Of a DNA stretch of 64,000 nucleotides, positions 1 through 10,781 are shown one piece after another. The notes under the pieces were generated by a model. It had not been told where the DNA came from, made no database searches, and saw only the letters and a program-made list of their open reading frames with translations. The translations under genes and the position numbers were made by a program. Source of the DNA: Azolla caroliniana (taxonomy: Eukaryota > Polypodiophyta); the NCBI GenBank assembly GCA_043228905.1, contig JBHGNT010000021.1, forward strand, positions 7,936,001-8,000,000, read 5' to 3'. How positions within the stretch are numbered: position 1 is the first letter of the stretch; each line of letters starts with the position of its first letter.

Positions 1-1774
1 TCTTCGGCACGGTAAATTCGAGCCGGATTCCCTTCGAGCGGCAGTACTCCTCGAACTGCCCTCGGTATTCTCCTCCGTTATCTGCTCGAACCGCCTTCAG
101 CTTCCGGCCGGTTTCTCTTTCCACTCTCGCGTGGAGCTCTTTGAAGATGGATAACACCTGATCCTTCGTCTTCAGCGGTGTAGCCCACAGCTTCCGGCTG
201 TGGTCATCTATGAATGTCACGAAGTACTGCGCTCCGGCATGTGACTTCGTGTCTACTTGACACACGTCCGTATGCACCAACTCCAGTGGTGCATTACGTC
301 TCATTGGTCGCCTTGATCGGAAAGAGGTCTGGTTCTGCTTACCAGCCAGACAATCAGTGCACTTCTCCAAGTGCACGTTCTTCACTGGGATGAGGTTGTC
401 TTCTGCAAGCCTCTTCATCCCCTTCTCGCTCATGTGACACAGCCTCTTGTACCAAAGCTCACCGGCAGTGTCGGATGCCATGTTCACTTCTTCCGGACAT
501 AACCGGGCATTCATCAGGTACAGTGTGCTTACCTTCCGGGCCCGAGCCACAATCAGGCTCCCTTTGCTGAACTTCATGACACCGTTCCGGATGCTACCCG
601 TGTAGCCTTCATCATCTAACCGACCGGCTGATATCAGGTTTAGACGAACTTCCGGAACGTGTCGGACATCCTTCAGCAGCATCTTGCATCCAGTTGGTGT
701 TGTCAGCCACACTTCTCCTATGCCGACAATTCGGCATGTACCTTCATTCCCCATCCGGACACAGTTGTGATTACCGGCTGAGTAGGATGAGAAGCATTTC
801 CGGTCCGGGGTAAGGTGGAACGATGCTCCGGAGTCTACCACCCAGGTCATCTCGTCGCCGGCAAGGTTTATCTCACTCTCCTCGGTGATGAGCATCAGCT
901 CTTCTTCGCTTGCCGCGATTGCCGTCGTTCCCTTCCGGTCCGGCCGCCTCCGGTCTTTACCGTTCCGGTCTTTACCATTCCGGTCCGGGGTTTGCTTTGA
1001 GTCGGTACCGTCGGTTTCCTTGTCTTTATGGAAATGCCGACAGTTCTTTTGGAAGTGTCCCGGCTTGCCGCAATAGAAGCAAGTAGGCCTCCCCCTCGAC
1101 TTTGACCGTGTCCTCGACTTCTCCTGGTTCTGGGGACTACGGTTTCTATGTCTTCCGCGTTCCGATTCGGTAAGAAGCGCTTTGGAGTCGGAGCTCGTAT
1201 CTTTGTCTTTCCGACGCGCCTCCTCATCTAGCAAGCTCGACTTTACTCTTGCTAGGGATAACCGTTTTCCTTCCGGCCCGGCGTTGCCCAAAGTGACAAC
1301 CAACGTCTCCCAGCTATCCGGGAGGGAACCGAGCAGGAGTAACGCTAATACCTCATCGGCAAGAGGTACTTCCAATGACGTTGCCTGGTGTATCAGCCCC
1401 TGGAAGGCATTCATATGCTCCGCCATGCTGGAGCCATCTTGGTACCGGAGTTTTACTAGCTTCCGGAATACCGACACCTGATTGACAACATTTTTGTTCT
1501 GGAACATTATGCCGATCTTCTCCTAGAGCTCATGAGCCTTGCTCTCTTCGTTGAAGTTGTTGTATAGGCTCATGTCGATGAAGCACCGTATATACGCCGT
1601 TGTCTTCATGTGCATCACCTCCCATATCGCGGCGTCGATTTTGTCCGGTCTCTTGTCCCCGAACTGAACCGGCAGCCAGAGGTCTTTAACAACGAGCATG
1701 TCCCTCATCTTCGACTTCCATACTGAATAGTTGGAGCCGGTGAGCTTGAACATGCCGCCAAATGATTCGTCCAT
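1..1774 (-). pseudogene. copia gag-protease-integrase polyprotein, 5' part (A1)
   Basis: The reading frame starts at ATG 1774 (MDESFGGMFKLTG) and appears to run in one frame to base 1. The one break I found is a TAG at 1525-1523, where relatives have TGG (Trp) in the motif HELWEK. In order: UBN2-type gag; a CX2CX4HX4C zinc knuckle (CFYCGKPGHFQKNC, 1040-1081); the aspartic protease motif VVDSGASFHLT near 812-841; the GAG-pre-integrase HHCC region (LWYKRLCHM..CTDCLAGKQ); and the integrase core up to RLEFTVPK. It is the best preserved gag-pol start of this family in the window. RT and RNase H lie outside. A single base change separates it from an open frame, so it may be recent. Confidence 0.85.
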
Positions 1775-1790
1775 TTTCTGTGTTGATCTC

Positions 1791-1802
1791 GCTCTGATAC
1801 TG
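1791..1802 (-). promoter_or_regulatory. tRNA primer binding site of A1
   Basis: On the minus strand the bases read CAGTATCAGAGC just inside the LTR. This is the initiator-Met tRNA PBS (TGGTATCAGAGC) with the second base changed from G to A or an equivalent start change. It is the site where minus-strand DNA synthesis would be primed. Confidence 0.75.
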
Positions 1803-1804
1803 CT

Positions 1805-2529
1805 TGTCGGGAACCCAACGTTCCTTATGCGCAAGGCTCAGCCACAACCGAGCTTAGAATGATACACAGAAAACGGGAAATAAACGAGACACAAAGAAGA
1901 GAAATGGTACACAGGAGGTTTACGTGGAAAACCCCAAACTAGGGGAAAAACCACGGCAGCCCATAGGCTGCAAACTGTCACTATGTATGAATGCACAAAA
2001 AACAGTGAGTTCACGGAGGCAACGACCTCGGACTCACGCTCTTCGCCACAGGCGGCGGTTACAATAGAGGCAACGACCTCTTTCCCTTCCTGTACAACGT
2101 TACGCACACCACTCTCGTGCAAAACAGAAAAATGACAACAACCAACTCAAAGTTTGCCCTAAGTCATATTTATACAAATATGACTTTTAGGCTATTTACA
2201 AATATAGCCTCGATGGGCTCTCAGAAACATATTTACGAATATGTCTCTTCCTTCGGTTCTGCACCATCCGGCTCTCCGTAGCCGAGTACTCCTCATCCGG
2301 TTCACACCGGGCCTGCACCATCCGGCTCTCCGTAGCCGGGTACTACTCATCCGGTTCATATCGGGTCTGTATCATCCGGCTCTCCGTAGCCGGGTACTAC
2401 TCATCCGGTTCATACCGGGTCTGTATCATCCGGCTCTCCGTAGCCGGGTACTCCTCATACACGTTCCGGAAGTTTGTTCGTCGGCCCTGTTCTTCTCCCT
2501 TCCCATCCGGAGGGACCTGTCTCCCAACA
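1805..2529 (-). repeat. 5' LTR of copia A1
   Basis: The LTR runs TG (2529) to CA (1805), 725 bp, close to the 727-bp 3' LTR of A2. It carries a 54-bp tandem array (2262-2462). An 11-bp inverted repeat at 2161-2186 lies where the related LTR of element D has its TATA box. It is followed by a PBS and gag. Confidence 0.85.
2262..2462. repeat. 54-bp minisatellite inside the A1 LTR
   Basis: About four near-identical units contain CATCCGGCTCTCCGTAGCCG followed by a CATCCGGTTCA block. Equivalent arrays of differing length occur in the LTRs of A2 (3717-3962 and 14210-14402) and D (61925-62110), so the array is a family trait. The long reading frame across it is a by-product of the 54-bp period. Confidence 0.85.
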
Positions 2530-3655
2530 GATCTCTTCTTCGAGGTCGCCCATGTAGGAACGCCATCTTGACGTCCAATTGCTCTATCTTGAGGTCCATG
2601 CTTGCCGCTATGGTCAATATCGTTCGGATGGATGTCATGTTTACTACCGGGCCAAAGATCTCATCGAAATCCATTCCTTTATTTTGCTGCAAACCCTTCA
2701 CCACGATCTGGGATTTGTACCTTGGTGGATTTCCGGCATCTCTCGGTTTTAGCTTGTACACCCACTTGTTCCGGAGTGCTCTTTTCCCTTTCAGCAACTC
2801 CATCAGTTCATACGTGTGACTCTCATGCGGGGAATCCATCTCGTCCCGCATGGCACTCAACCACTTGTGGTTGTGGGTGTCTCTCTTTGCTTCTTTGAAG
2901 CTTTCTGGCTCCCCCTCATCGGTTAGCAACACATGCTCTGCATTCGAAAATCTCCAGGGGGCTCTTCTCTCTCGGAGAGGATATCTCCATTCTTGGTTTC
3001 TGACTACCGGTTCCTTCGGTTGTTCGTCATCCTCATCCGATTTGGGATCTTGTCCGGTTCCGGTGTCTTCTTCTTCTTCGGTCGGTTCGGTTTCTTGTCC
3101 GAATCCGGCCGGTTCGTCGAATGTCATCCGGTTACCGGCCAACATCCGCTTTTCAATTATGTAAGTCCTTGTGTCCTCTAACGTGTTTTCATTGGATGAT
3201 CCAGAGTTCATCATTATCTTCTTCGACTCCTAGTTGGCAATGGTCCTGTCTTCCATGAAGACTATGTCCCGGCTCCGGAACACCTTCTTGTTGACCAGAT
3301 CCCACACCCGGTAACCGAACGCATCATCGTCGTATCCAAGGAATATGTATGGCCAGGAATTTGGATCCAGCTTTGCTCGCTTGTCCTTTGCCACATGCAT
3401 GTAAGCGAGACACCCGAACACCTTCAAATGCCAGTAAAACACATCCTTACCGGTCCATACTTTCTACAGTGAGTCTCCATCCAAGGGTATTGAGGGTGAT
3501 CTATTTATCACATAGGTCGCCGTTGTTAGTGGCTCAGGCCAAAACGTCCTGGGTAACTTGGCATGGGCTAGCATGCTTCAGACTCTCTCCATTATGGCTT
3601 GGTTCATCCATTCTGCTAGCCCGTTTAGTTCTGGCATTTTCGGCATGGTAAATTC
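2530..3655 (-). pseudogene. copia C: integrase C-terminus, linker and RT N-terminus
   Basis: This is the downstream half of the old element C, left of the A2 insertion. On the minus strand it begins in the integrase motif (EFT)MPKMPELNGLAE, continues through HLKVFGCLAY and KVFRSRDIVF, then an acidic linker. It enters RT with NKWVYKLKPRDAGNPPRYK and ends at QLDVKMAFLHG, where the A1 LTR cuts in at 2529/2530. At least three breaks are visible: TGA near 3590, TAG near 3473 and a stop after RTIAN at 3230. It is not functional. Confidence 0.85.
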
Positions 3656-4157
3656 TGTTAGGAAACAGGTCCCTCCGGATGAGAAGTGAGAAAAACAGTA
3701 CTAATGAGCAAACTCGGCTGAGGCTGAAACTGGATGTGGAGTACCCAGCTACGAAAGACCCGGTGAGAACTGGATGACAAGTACCCGGCAACGGAAGACC
3801 CGGTGAGAACCAAATGACGAGTACCCGGCAAGAGCCGGATGGTGAAGACCCTATGAGAACCGGATGTGGAGTACCCGGCAATGGAAGACCCGGTGAGAAC
3901 CGGATGACGTGTGCCCGACAAGCGCCGAATGATGCAGGCCCGGTGAGGAGTGCTCACCGGATGAAGGGACATATTCGTAAATATATGACTTTACTATGTA
4001 AACATATTTACAAATATTCTATGTAAACATATTCCACGTAAACATCCTATGTACTCTTCTCTCCATTGTGGCGTGCATTCATTACCCGTTTTCTGTATTT
4101 GATCCTAGCCTCCGTTGTGGCCGAGGATTGTGCTTAGGAAGCGTGTATTTCCTGTCA
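3656..4157 (+). repeat. 5' LTR of copia A2 (internally deleted)
   Basis: This LTR is 502 bp, against 727 bp for its 3' partner. The missing stretch is the region around the TATA-associated inverted repeat. AT-rich repeats (CATATTTACAAATATTC type, 3970-4040) occupy its place. The tandem array at 3717-3962 is retained. Confidence 0.85.
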
Positions 4158-4160
4158 AAG

Positions 4161-4172
4161 TGGTATCAGAGC
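4161..4172 (+). promoter_or_regulatory. tRNA-iMet primer binding site of A2
   Basis: A perfect TGGTATCAGAGC lies three bases inside the LTR end. It is complementary to the 3' end of initiator methionine tRNA, the usual primer of plant copia elements. Confidence 0.9.
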
Positions 4173-4187
4173 GAAACGACACAGAAA

Positions 4188-5933
4188 ATGGACGATTCGT
4201 TGGGAGTTCAAGCTCACCGGCTCCAACTATTTGGTGTGGAAGTCAAAGATGAGGGACATGCTCATGGTTAAAGATCTTTGGTTTCCGGTTCAGTTCGGGG
4301 ACAAGAGACCGGACAAAATCGATGCCACGATATGGGAGGTGATGCACATGAAGACAACGGCGTACATACGGTGGTTCATCGACATGAGTCTATACAACAA
4401 CTTCAATGAAGAGAGCAAGGCCCATGAACTCTGGGAGAAGATCGGCATTATGTTTCAAAACAAAAATGCTGCGAATCAGGTTTTGGTATTTCGGAAGCTA
4501 GTAAGACTCCGGTACCAAGATGGCTCCAGCATGGCGGAGCACATGAATGCCTTCCAGGGGCTGATCCACTAGGCAACATCATTGGAAGTACCTCTCGCTG
4601 ATGAGGTACTAGCACTACTCCTGCTCGGTTCCCTCCCATATAGCTGGGAGACGTTGGTTGTCACTTTGGGCAACGCCGGGCCGGAAGGGAAACGGTTATC
4701 CCTAGCAAGAGTGAAGTTGAGCTTGCTAGATGAGGAGGCGCGTTGGAAAGATAAGGATACGAGCTCCGAATCCAAAGCTCTCCTTACCGAATCGGAACGT
4801 GGAAGACAAAGGAACCGTAGCCCCCAGAACCGGGAAAAGTCGGGGACACGGTCAAAGTCAAGGGGGAGGCCTACTTGCTTCTATTGCGGCAAGCCGGGAC
4901 ACTTCCAGAAGAACTGTCGGCACTTCCAAAAAGACAAGGAAACCGACGGTACCAATTTGAAGCGGACACCGGACCGGAATGGTAAAGACCGGAGGGGGCC
5001 GGACCAGAAGGGAACGATGGCAATCACGACAAGTGAAGAAGAGTTCATGCTCATCACCGAGGAGAGTGAGCTAAACCTTGCCGGCGACGAGATGACCTCG
5101 GTGGTCGACTCCGGAGCGTCGTTCCACCTTACCCCAGACCGGAAATGCTTCTCATCCTACTCAGCCGGTGATCACGGCTGTCTCCGGATGGGGAATGAAG
5201 GTACATGCCGAATTGTCAGCATAGGAGACGTGTGGTTGACAACACCAACCAGATGCAAGTAGTTGTTGAAGGATGTCTGACACATTCCGGAGGTTCGTCT
5301 GAACCTAATATCAGCCGGTCGGTTAGATGATGAAGGCTACACGGGTAGCATCCGGAACGGTGTTATGAAGTTCAGGAAAGGGAGCGTGATTATGGCTCGG
5401 GCCCGGAAGTTCAACACGATGTACATGATGAATGCCCGGTTATGCCTAGAAGAAGTGAACGTGGCATCCGACATTGCCGGTGAGCTGTGGCACAAGAGGT
5501 TGTGTCACATGAGCGAGAAGGGGATGAAGAGGCTTGCAGAAGACAACCTCATTCCAGTGAAGAACGTGCACTTGGAGAAGTGCACTAATTGTCTGGTTGA
5601 TAAACAAAACCAGACCTCTTTTCGATCAAGGCCACCGATGAGACGTAATGCACTATTGGAGTTGGTGCATAATGATGTATGTCAAGTGGACACGAAGTCA
5701 CATGCCAGATCGCAGTACTTCGTGACGTTCATAGATGACCACAGTTGGAAGCTGTGGACCACACCGTTGAAGACGAAGGATCAAGTGTTATCTGTCTTCA
5801 AAGAGCTCCACGCGAGAGTGGAAAGAGAAACCGGCTGGAAGCTGAAGGCGGTTCGAGCAGATAACGTAGATGAATACCGGGGGCAGTTCGAGGAGTACTG
5901 TCGCTCAAAGGGAATCCGGCTCGAATTTACCGT
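4188..5933 (+). pseudogene. copia gag-protease-integrase, first half (A2)
   Basis: Gag starts at ATG 4188 (MDDSL). It is out of frame within about 40 bases: the matching gag frame resumes at 4231 (WKSKMRDML), so a small indel near 4203 breaks it. Further stops are TAG at 4570 (GLIH*), TAG near 5261 (RCK*) and TGA near 5278. Recognisable parts are the UBN2-like gag, the zinc knuckle CFYCGKPGHFQKNC at 4876-4917, the protease motif VVDSGASFHLT, the HHCC integrase head (LWHKRLCHM, CTNCLVDKQ), and the integrase core to RLEFT. There E1 interrupts it. Confidence 0.87.
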
Positions 5934-6592
5934 TGTCGCATTGTTACGCGCGTGCGTGTAGAAGGGGCGGGACCACGGGGGTCTTGAACCGAGGAGCGAG
6001 AGAGAGAGAGAGACAGAGACAAAGATTTGTAGATACGCGAAGTGAGAAGGAGGGATACAGAATGTAACACTTGATTTCAATAACAAGAGAATACAACTCT
6101 GACGGTTACAACCGACAAGGCGGTGATGAACCTAACACGGGGATCCTACTCACACACAGACAGCACTCGCTCGACTCCTAGAAACAAAACAAAAGAGGGG
6201 GGGGTGGGGAGAGCCTCTCCTAGAAGCGCACAGGCTGTCCATGAAGCAGAGGCAGCGAACTCCCGACCCATATGGACCGACGACCGGAGGAGAAGAGAGA
6301 GCTCGGCACTCAGATCTGCAGCAGCACTTCGTCCTCCCTAGCGCGATACCTGTTCCCTCCTCCCCCTCCTTAAAATAGTTTTCTCCTTTTCCTTAGCAGA
6401 ATTGCTTTATTCCCTGTCCCTGTCGACAGAGATACACACAAAATCCCCTAATAAATGTGTTACCTATTATTTACACCAGTCGCCCTAATTACGAATTATG
6501 TACAATATATTATTCCTCGCGTCCACCCGTGTAAGAGCTGGTTCATGCGCCTTTTTCTTCGATTCCGCCTATGGCCGGTTTTCTTTATGACA
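5934..6592 (-). repeat. 3' LTR of gypsy E1
   Basis: The LTR is 659 bp, with the G-rich polypurine tract (minus strand GGTGGGGGTGGATG) just outside at about 6593-6606. It contains a GA run near 5998-6013. Compared with the 5' LTR it has an extra AT-rich block around 6360-6530. Confidence 0.85.
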
Positions 6593-6661
6593 TCCACCCC
6601 CACCAAACTGCGCATCCACCGGCATGCGCTAGAGACGGGTAGACACTGAAGAAAATCGACT

Positions 6662-8070
6662 TCACTCATCGTTCTCCGATTCTCCGTCGGACCTGAACTG
6701 ATTGTCGTCGTTACTCTCGCTCGTCGGCTCTGGCTTGTCTTTGAACCACTTCTTGAACTCTTTGATCCGCTTCCCGGCCACCGGCACCGCTAACCGTGTG
6801 CCGTCGTGTTCCGCGAGGTGGTACGTGTCGTTGTCGTTCACGCTCGTCACCGTGTAGGGCCCAAATCATCTCCTAGCGAACTTTCCCACCGCCTTGTGCT
6901 GATTGTCGAGGCTGCTATCGTATACCAAGACCGAGTCTCCTTCCTCGATCTTCTTTGGTCGCAACCGGTGCGTCCGGTTGAACAGGGTCTTGGTCCGCTC
7001 CCTTGCTGCTCGCAGCTTTTCCTTCACCTGTATCACGTCCTCTGGCCTCCGCTTGAGTTGCCGAATCTGCGCCGCCAGCAACTCCTCCCAGTTCATCTCG
7101 TCCTTCCAATCTACCGCCGCCCATGAAGAAACCGTCTGTTCCACCGGCATGATCGGCTTTTGTCCGTACATCAGCTCTGCCGGCATAAACCCTGTCGCCG
7201 AATTGTGCGTAGTTCGGTCCTCCCATAGTGCGTAAGGAAGGAGCCACGGCCAATTCCCGACTTGCCCTCCGCATGCACGCACCAACGCCTTTACGATCGG
7301 CCCGTGCCCATGTTCCACCTTTCCGTTTGCCTCCGGATTGTACGCCGTAGTGAGGGAGAGTTTGACGCCTAGCCAGTCGAACAGCTCCTCAGCCTCCCGC
7401 GCATCTAGCTCTCCCCGGTCCACCATGATCCTCCCGATGCACCCGTACCGACACACTACTTCTTCGATCAGGAACCGGCATACCGTCGTGGTTGTCTTGC
7501 TTTGTAGTGCACGACCTTCCACCTGGTTCGTTAAGTCTTCCCGTGCAAGCACCAGGTATCGCATCTATCCTACCACCATCGGCATCGTCACCAAGTCCAC
7601 CATCCACTTGAAATGGACCGTAGGCGGGTAGGTCGGGTGTAGCCCGTCCCGGTGTCGGACTACGGAGTGCATCTGACAGCTTTTGCAAGTCGTTACGAAC
7701 TGATGCACGTGCTGGTACAACCCCGGCCACCAGTACTTCTCCTTAAGCTTCTCGAACTTGGCCCACGTTCCGCAGTGTCCGGCCCAGGGGCTCTCGTGAA
7801 ATGCCGCCAATAGTTTCCCCTGTTCTTCTTTCTTTGCCACTACTCGGAGTGGGATGCCGCTTCTCTTCTTTGGGTGCCTCCATATGCACCTGTCCCGCAG
7901 GAAGAATCGGTACTCCTTCTTCCGTACCCGGCTCGCCATCCATAGGAACCTCCCGATTTGGAGCCACTCCCCGTTGTACCTGCTTTTGTGAAATTTGTTA
8001 AGCGCCGGAGTGTTCCCTTTCCTCGTCGTTACGTTAGCCGACCTGAAGAAGTCCTCGGCAACTTCTTCGT
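6662..8070 (-). pseudogene. gypsy E1 integrase
   Basis: In order, the segment shows the H2C2 zinc finger (HESPWAGHCGTWAKFEKLK..TCKSCQMH), then the catalytic core. The core has WMVDLVTMPM (first Asp), MVDRGELDA (second Asp) and NPEANGKVEHGH (Glu). A C-terminal GPY-like region follows (EEGDSVLVYDSSL, VGKFARR). A stop lies between the zinc finger and core at 7565. A final basic/acidic tail ends at 6662. I see no chromodomain. Confidence 0.8.
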
Positions 8071-8079
8071 CATCCGAAA

Positions 8080-9882
8080 CCATGCCGTCTTCATCGTTGA
8101 ACCTTGCCCTCGAAAGCATGTCGGCCATGGCGTTGTCCTTTCCGAAGATGTGCCGTATCTCCGAGTTCAGGGACTTAATGTATGCTATCCACCGGAGCAT
8201 TGCTGGGTCCGGTGTCGCGCATCCGGAAACCATGCCGAGTATCGGCAGGCAGTCCGTCTCGATGATCACCTCCGTCCCGATCAGATAATCCTTGTCCGCC
8301 TTGACTGCCGAAACGACACCCCAAAGTTCGCGCTTAACTTGGGCGTATCCTCGCTACCGCTCGCTCAATACCTTCGCCCCGAACCGGATTGGGAACCGTA
8401 CGCCGTCCTTGTCCTCCTGACTGATTACCCACCCGATCCCGGTCGGGCTGGTGTCCATCGTCATGCATATGGGAACATCCTTGCCCTAAACCGCTTTACG
8501 GAGAACCGGCGCTACTGTAAGCGCCTCCATACCGACTTCGTGTGCTCCGTCCTCCACTCAAAGCTACGCCCCTTTTTCAAGAGTCCGTAGAGGGGTTCCG
8601 CGACATGTGCATAGTGCAGGATGCAGATGTGGTAGAACGCGCATGCTCCCAAGAATCTGCGGACCTCTGTGACCGAATTGCAGTCATGCTTCATCGCGAA
8701 GATGGCTTCCACCTTGGCCGGAGACGATTTCCGACCGTATGGTCCGCATAGGTGCCCGACGGCCATGATCTCTGATTGCTCGAAGGCCGACTTTTCCCCG
8801 GAGAAGGTGAGCCTCGCGCCTTCTAGTCTCTGCAGCACCTTCTCGCAATCATCGATGTGGGACGCCACGAAAGTCCGACATCCGTCCGACCCGATTGCCT
8901 CGTCCTTTTTCTCCACCGGGCATCCCTTGATCGGGATGTCGTCTAAGAATGGCATGGTGATGTCCGGGATACAATCCCTGAGCACTTTGTTCATCGTGTT
9001 CACCATGTGAGCCACGGAGTTCGTCCCTCCTTGTGGCAGGGTACACATCCGCACTAGGCCGAGAGGAGTCCGCATCGTCGTAATGTCTCTGCTCTCCACG
9101 GTTAGTTGGAACTGATCATACCCCGAGTACAGATCACCGACAGAATAGATCGACCTTCCAGCAAAGGCCTCCGCGAACTCGTCTATGGTCGGTCCGATTC
9201 CTGCATTACGGATGGTCACCTTGTTGACCGGTTGCAGGTCCTGAATGAAGCGCAACGTGTCGTTCTTCTTCGGCACCATAAACCACCGATTTGAATACGG
9301 GGCACTCGACGGTTCGAGGATGCCCATCTCCACCTTTTGCTTTAGGAGCTCCATCAACTTCGGGATGTGAGCTCTCGGCACCGGAATCGGCTTGAGATTC
9401 CACGGTACATGCGGTACCGTGAAGATCACCATCGGTTTGACAATTGTCGGGTCTACGCACCCGATCTCCTCCAGTGAGAATGCAAAAGCCTTCCCGTGCC
9501 TCCCGAGCATTCTCCGAAACCGGTCCTCCTCTGCTGGCAGTAGGAAGCCGCCCCCACCGACCTTGAGCTCCCGTAGCGTTATGTTGGTGAACCGGTGCCC
9601 TATGCCAGCCGGATTCCGTAAACTTGGTTCTGATGCAACCCCTTTTATCCATTCCTCGCTGCCCTCCGGCAAGGGTGCCGCGACTGGCCTCACCTTCCGG
9701 TCCACAATCTTGTATTTTGTATCCACGCGGGCCGACCGATCCGACCCGATCCTTTCCCCGAAGTCCGTGATGACTTCGTACATTCCCATCGACCTTACCG
9801 GAACAGTCCGGTCTTCTCTAAGGTCTTCACCGATCACCTTTCGCAGTTCGCCCAAGGTGTCGTCAAAAGAGACTGCCTCCAC
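8080..9882 (-). pseudogene. gypsy E1 reverse transcriptase and RNase H
   Basis: An open stretch of 456 codons (9882-8512) holds the RT domain. It includes WNLKPIPVPRAHIPKLMELL, YSNRWFMVPKK, DLYSGYDQFQL, PLGLVRMCTLPQGG and the catalytic box MPFLDDI (8938-8949), then the thumb/connection (HLCGPYGRKSSPAKVEAI, EVRRFLGACAFYH). After a frame break near 8512 the RNase H continues (ETDCLPILGMVSG, GKDNAMADMLSRARF). The YxDD box is FLDD. Both catalytic aspartates are present, so the RT core looks intact, but the polyprotein is broken. Confidence 0.85.
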
Positions 9883-10103
9883 GGCGCCGCTGATGTCTTC
9901 GTCGGGGAAGAGGAATCTGCATCCCCTGAGCCGCTCCTCCGCTCGCTTCCTCTCCCGGCCGCTGACGCCGGTTATAGTACAACCTCCGTTGTCGGAGAAC
10001 CAAAATTCCCTACCTATGGTACATGTCTTCTTCTCTACTGTACATTTGTGGGGTTCTTTCCGGGTGTCCGGACTATCGCGACCCCACGCCTTGATAGCCC
10101 TCT

Positions 10104-10620
10104 CTAAAAATCCCCTCGGTTTTGGCCACCGAGGGCTTCGCGGTTATGCTCATGGTTTGGTCGCACCGTTAGGAACTGGACCGAGTGACGCCCGTCCTGG
10201 CTCTTGACTCTTGCATAGGCTGAACCGTTGTCCAGCACCTTGGTCTCCATCCGTGCCGCCGTGATATATGGCTCTCCTAGTATAACTGGATGCGAGGACG
10301 TCTCCTGTACGAAGAAGTGTTGGTCGATCTCGACATCGCCGATCTTCACCCGTACGTTCGGACAGGCCCCATGTAGTTCTTCCGTGGCACGCGTCACTGC
10401 CTATATCTTCCAGTCGTGCTTGGTGTTGATCGGCCATTTACCCTTCTTGTAGAAATCCATGGACATCAGGTTGATTTCGGATCCATGGTCTACCAACGCC
10501 ACCACCGGTTCTAGAACGTTGCCGATCCGTACAGGGGTTTCCGTAGTTGCCCTGGCCCAATGTGGCTTCCTGTAGTGGCTTCCCGCCAACTCGTCTTCTA
10601 GGGCTTCATCTTCCAGGTGC
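10104..10620 (-). pseudogene. gypsy E1 aspartic protease
   Basis: This is a retropepsin-like segment: WARATTETPVRIG, ALVDHGSEINLMS (10470-10490), then ETSSHPVILGEPYI. The active-site triplet is D-H-G instead of the usual D-T/S-G. A stop follows NTKHDWKI at 10401. The protein ends with RGDF and a stop at 10104, leaving a gap before the RT segment. Confidence 0.75.
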
Positions 10621-10781
10621 GCGGTCCGCACCTCCACCGGCTTCTCCAGTTCTGGCTCCGTCGAGAGCCTCTTCCGCTTCACCAAGTCTACGATAGAGTC
10701 GTGGAACTCCCTCCTGGCAATTCCCAGCACCTCCCATAATGACAGCTCCACGTTGGTCCTAAGCGCGTCGGCGAAGTCCGC

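Larger units (their letters stand above)
1..2529 (-). mobile_element. Ty1/copia LTR retrotransposon A1, 5' part only
   Basis: This is the front part of a copia element read leftwards: LTR, PBS, gag, protease and the start of integrase, which runs off the left edge. Its LTR begins with TGTTGGGAGACAGG at 2529, right where the reverse transcriptase of the older element C stops, so A1 inserted into C. The far LTR and the second target-site copy lie outside the window. Protein-level similarity to A2, C and D is very high across gag and integrase, so all four belong to one family. Confidence 0.9.

Noticed and set aside
2241-2819. 192-codon frame with HHPALRSRVLLIRF repeats
   Set aside because: It is a by-product of the 54-bp LTR array running into the antisense of copia RT.
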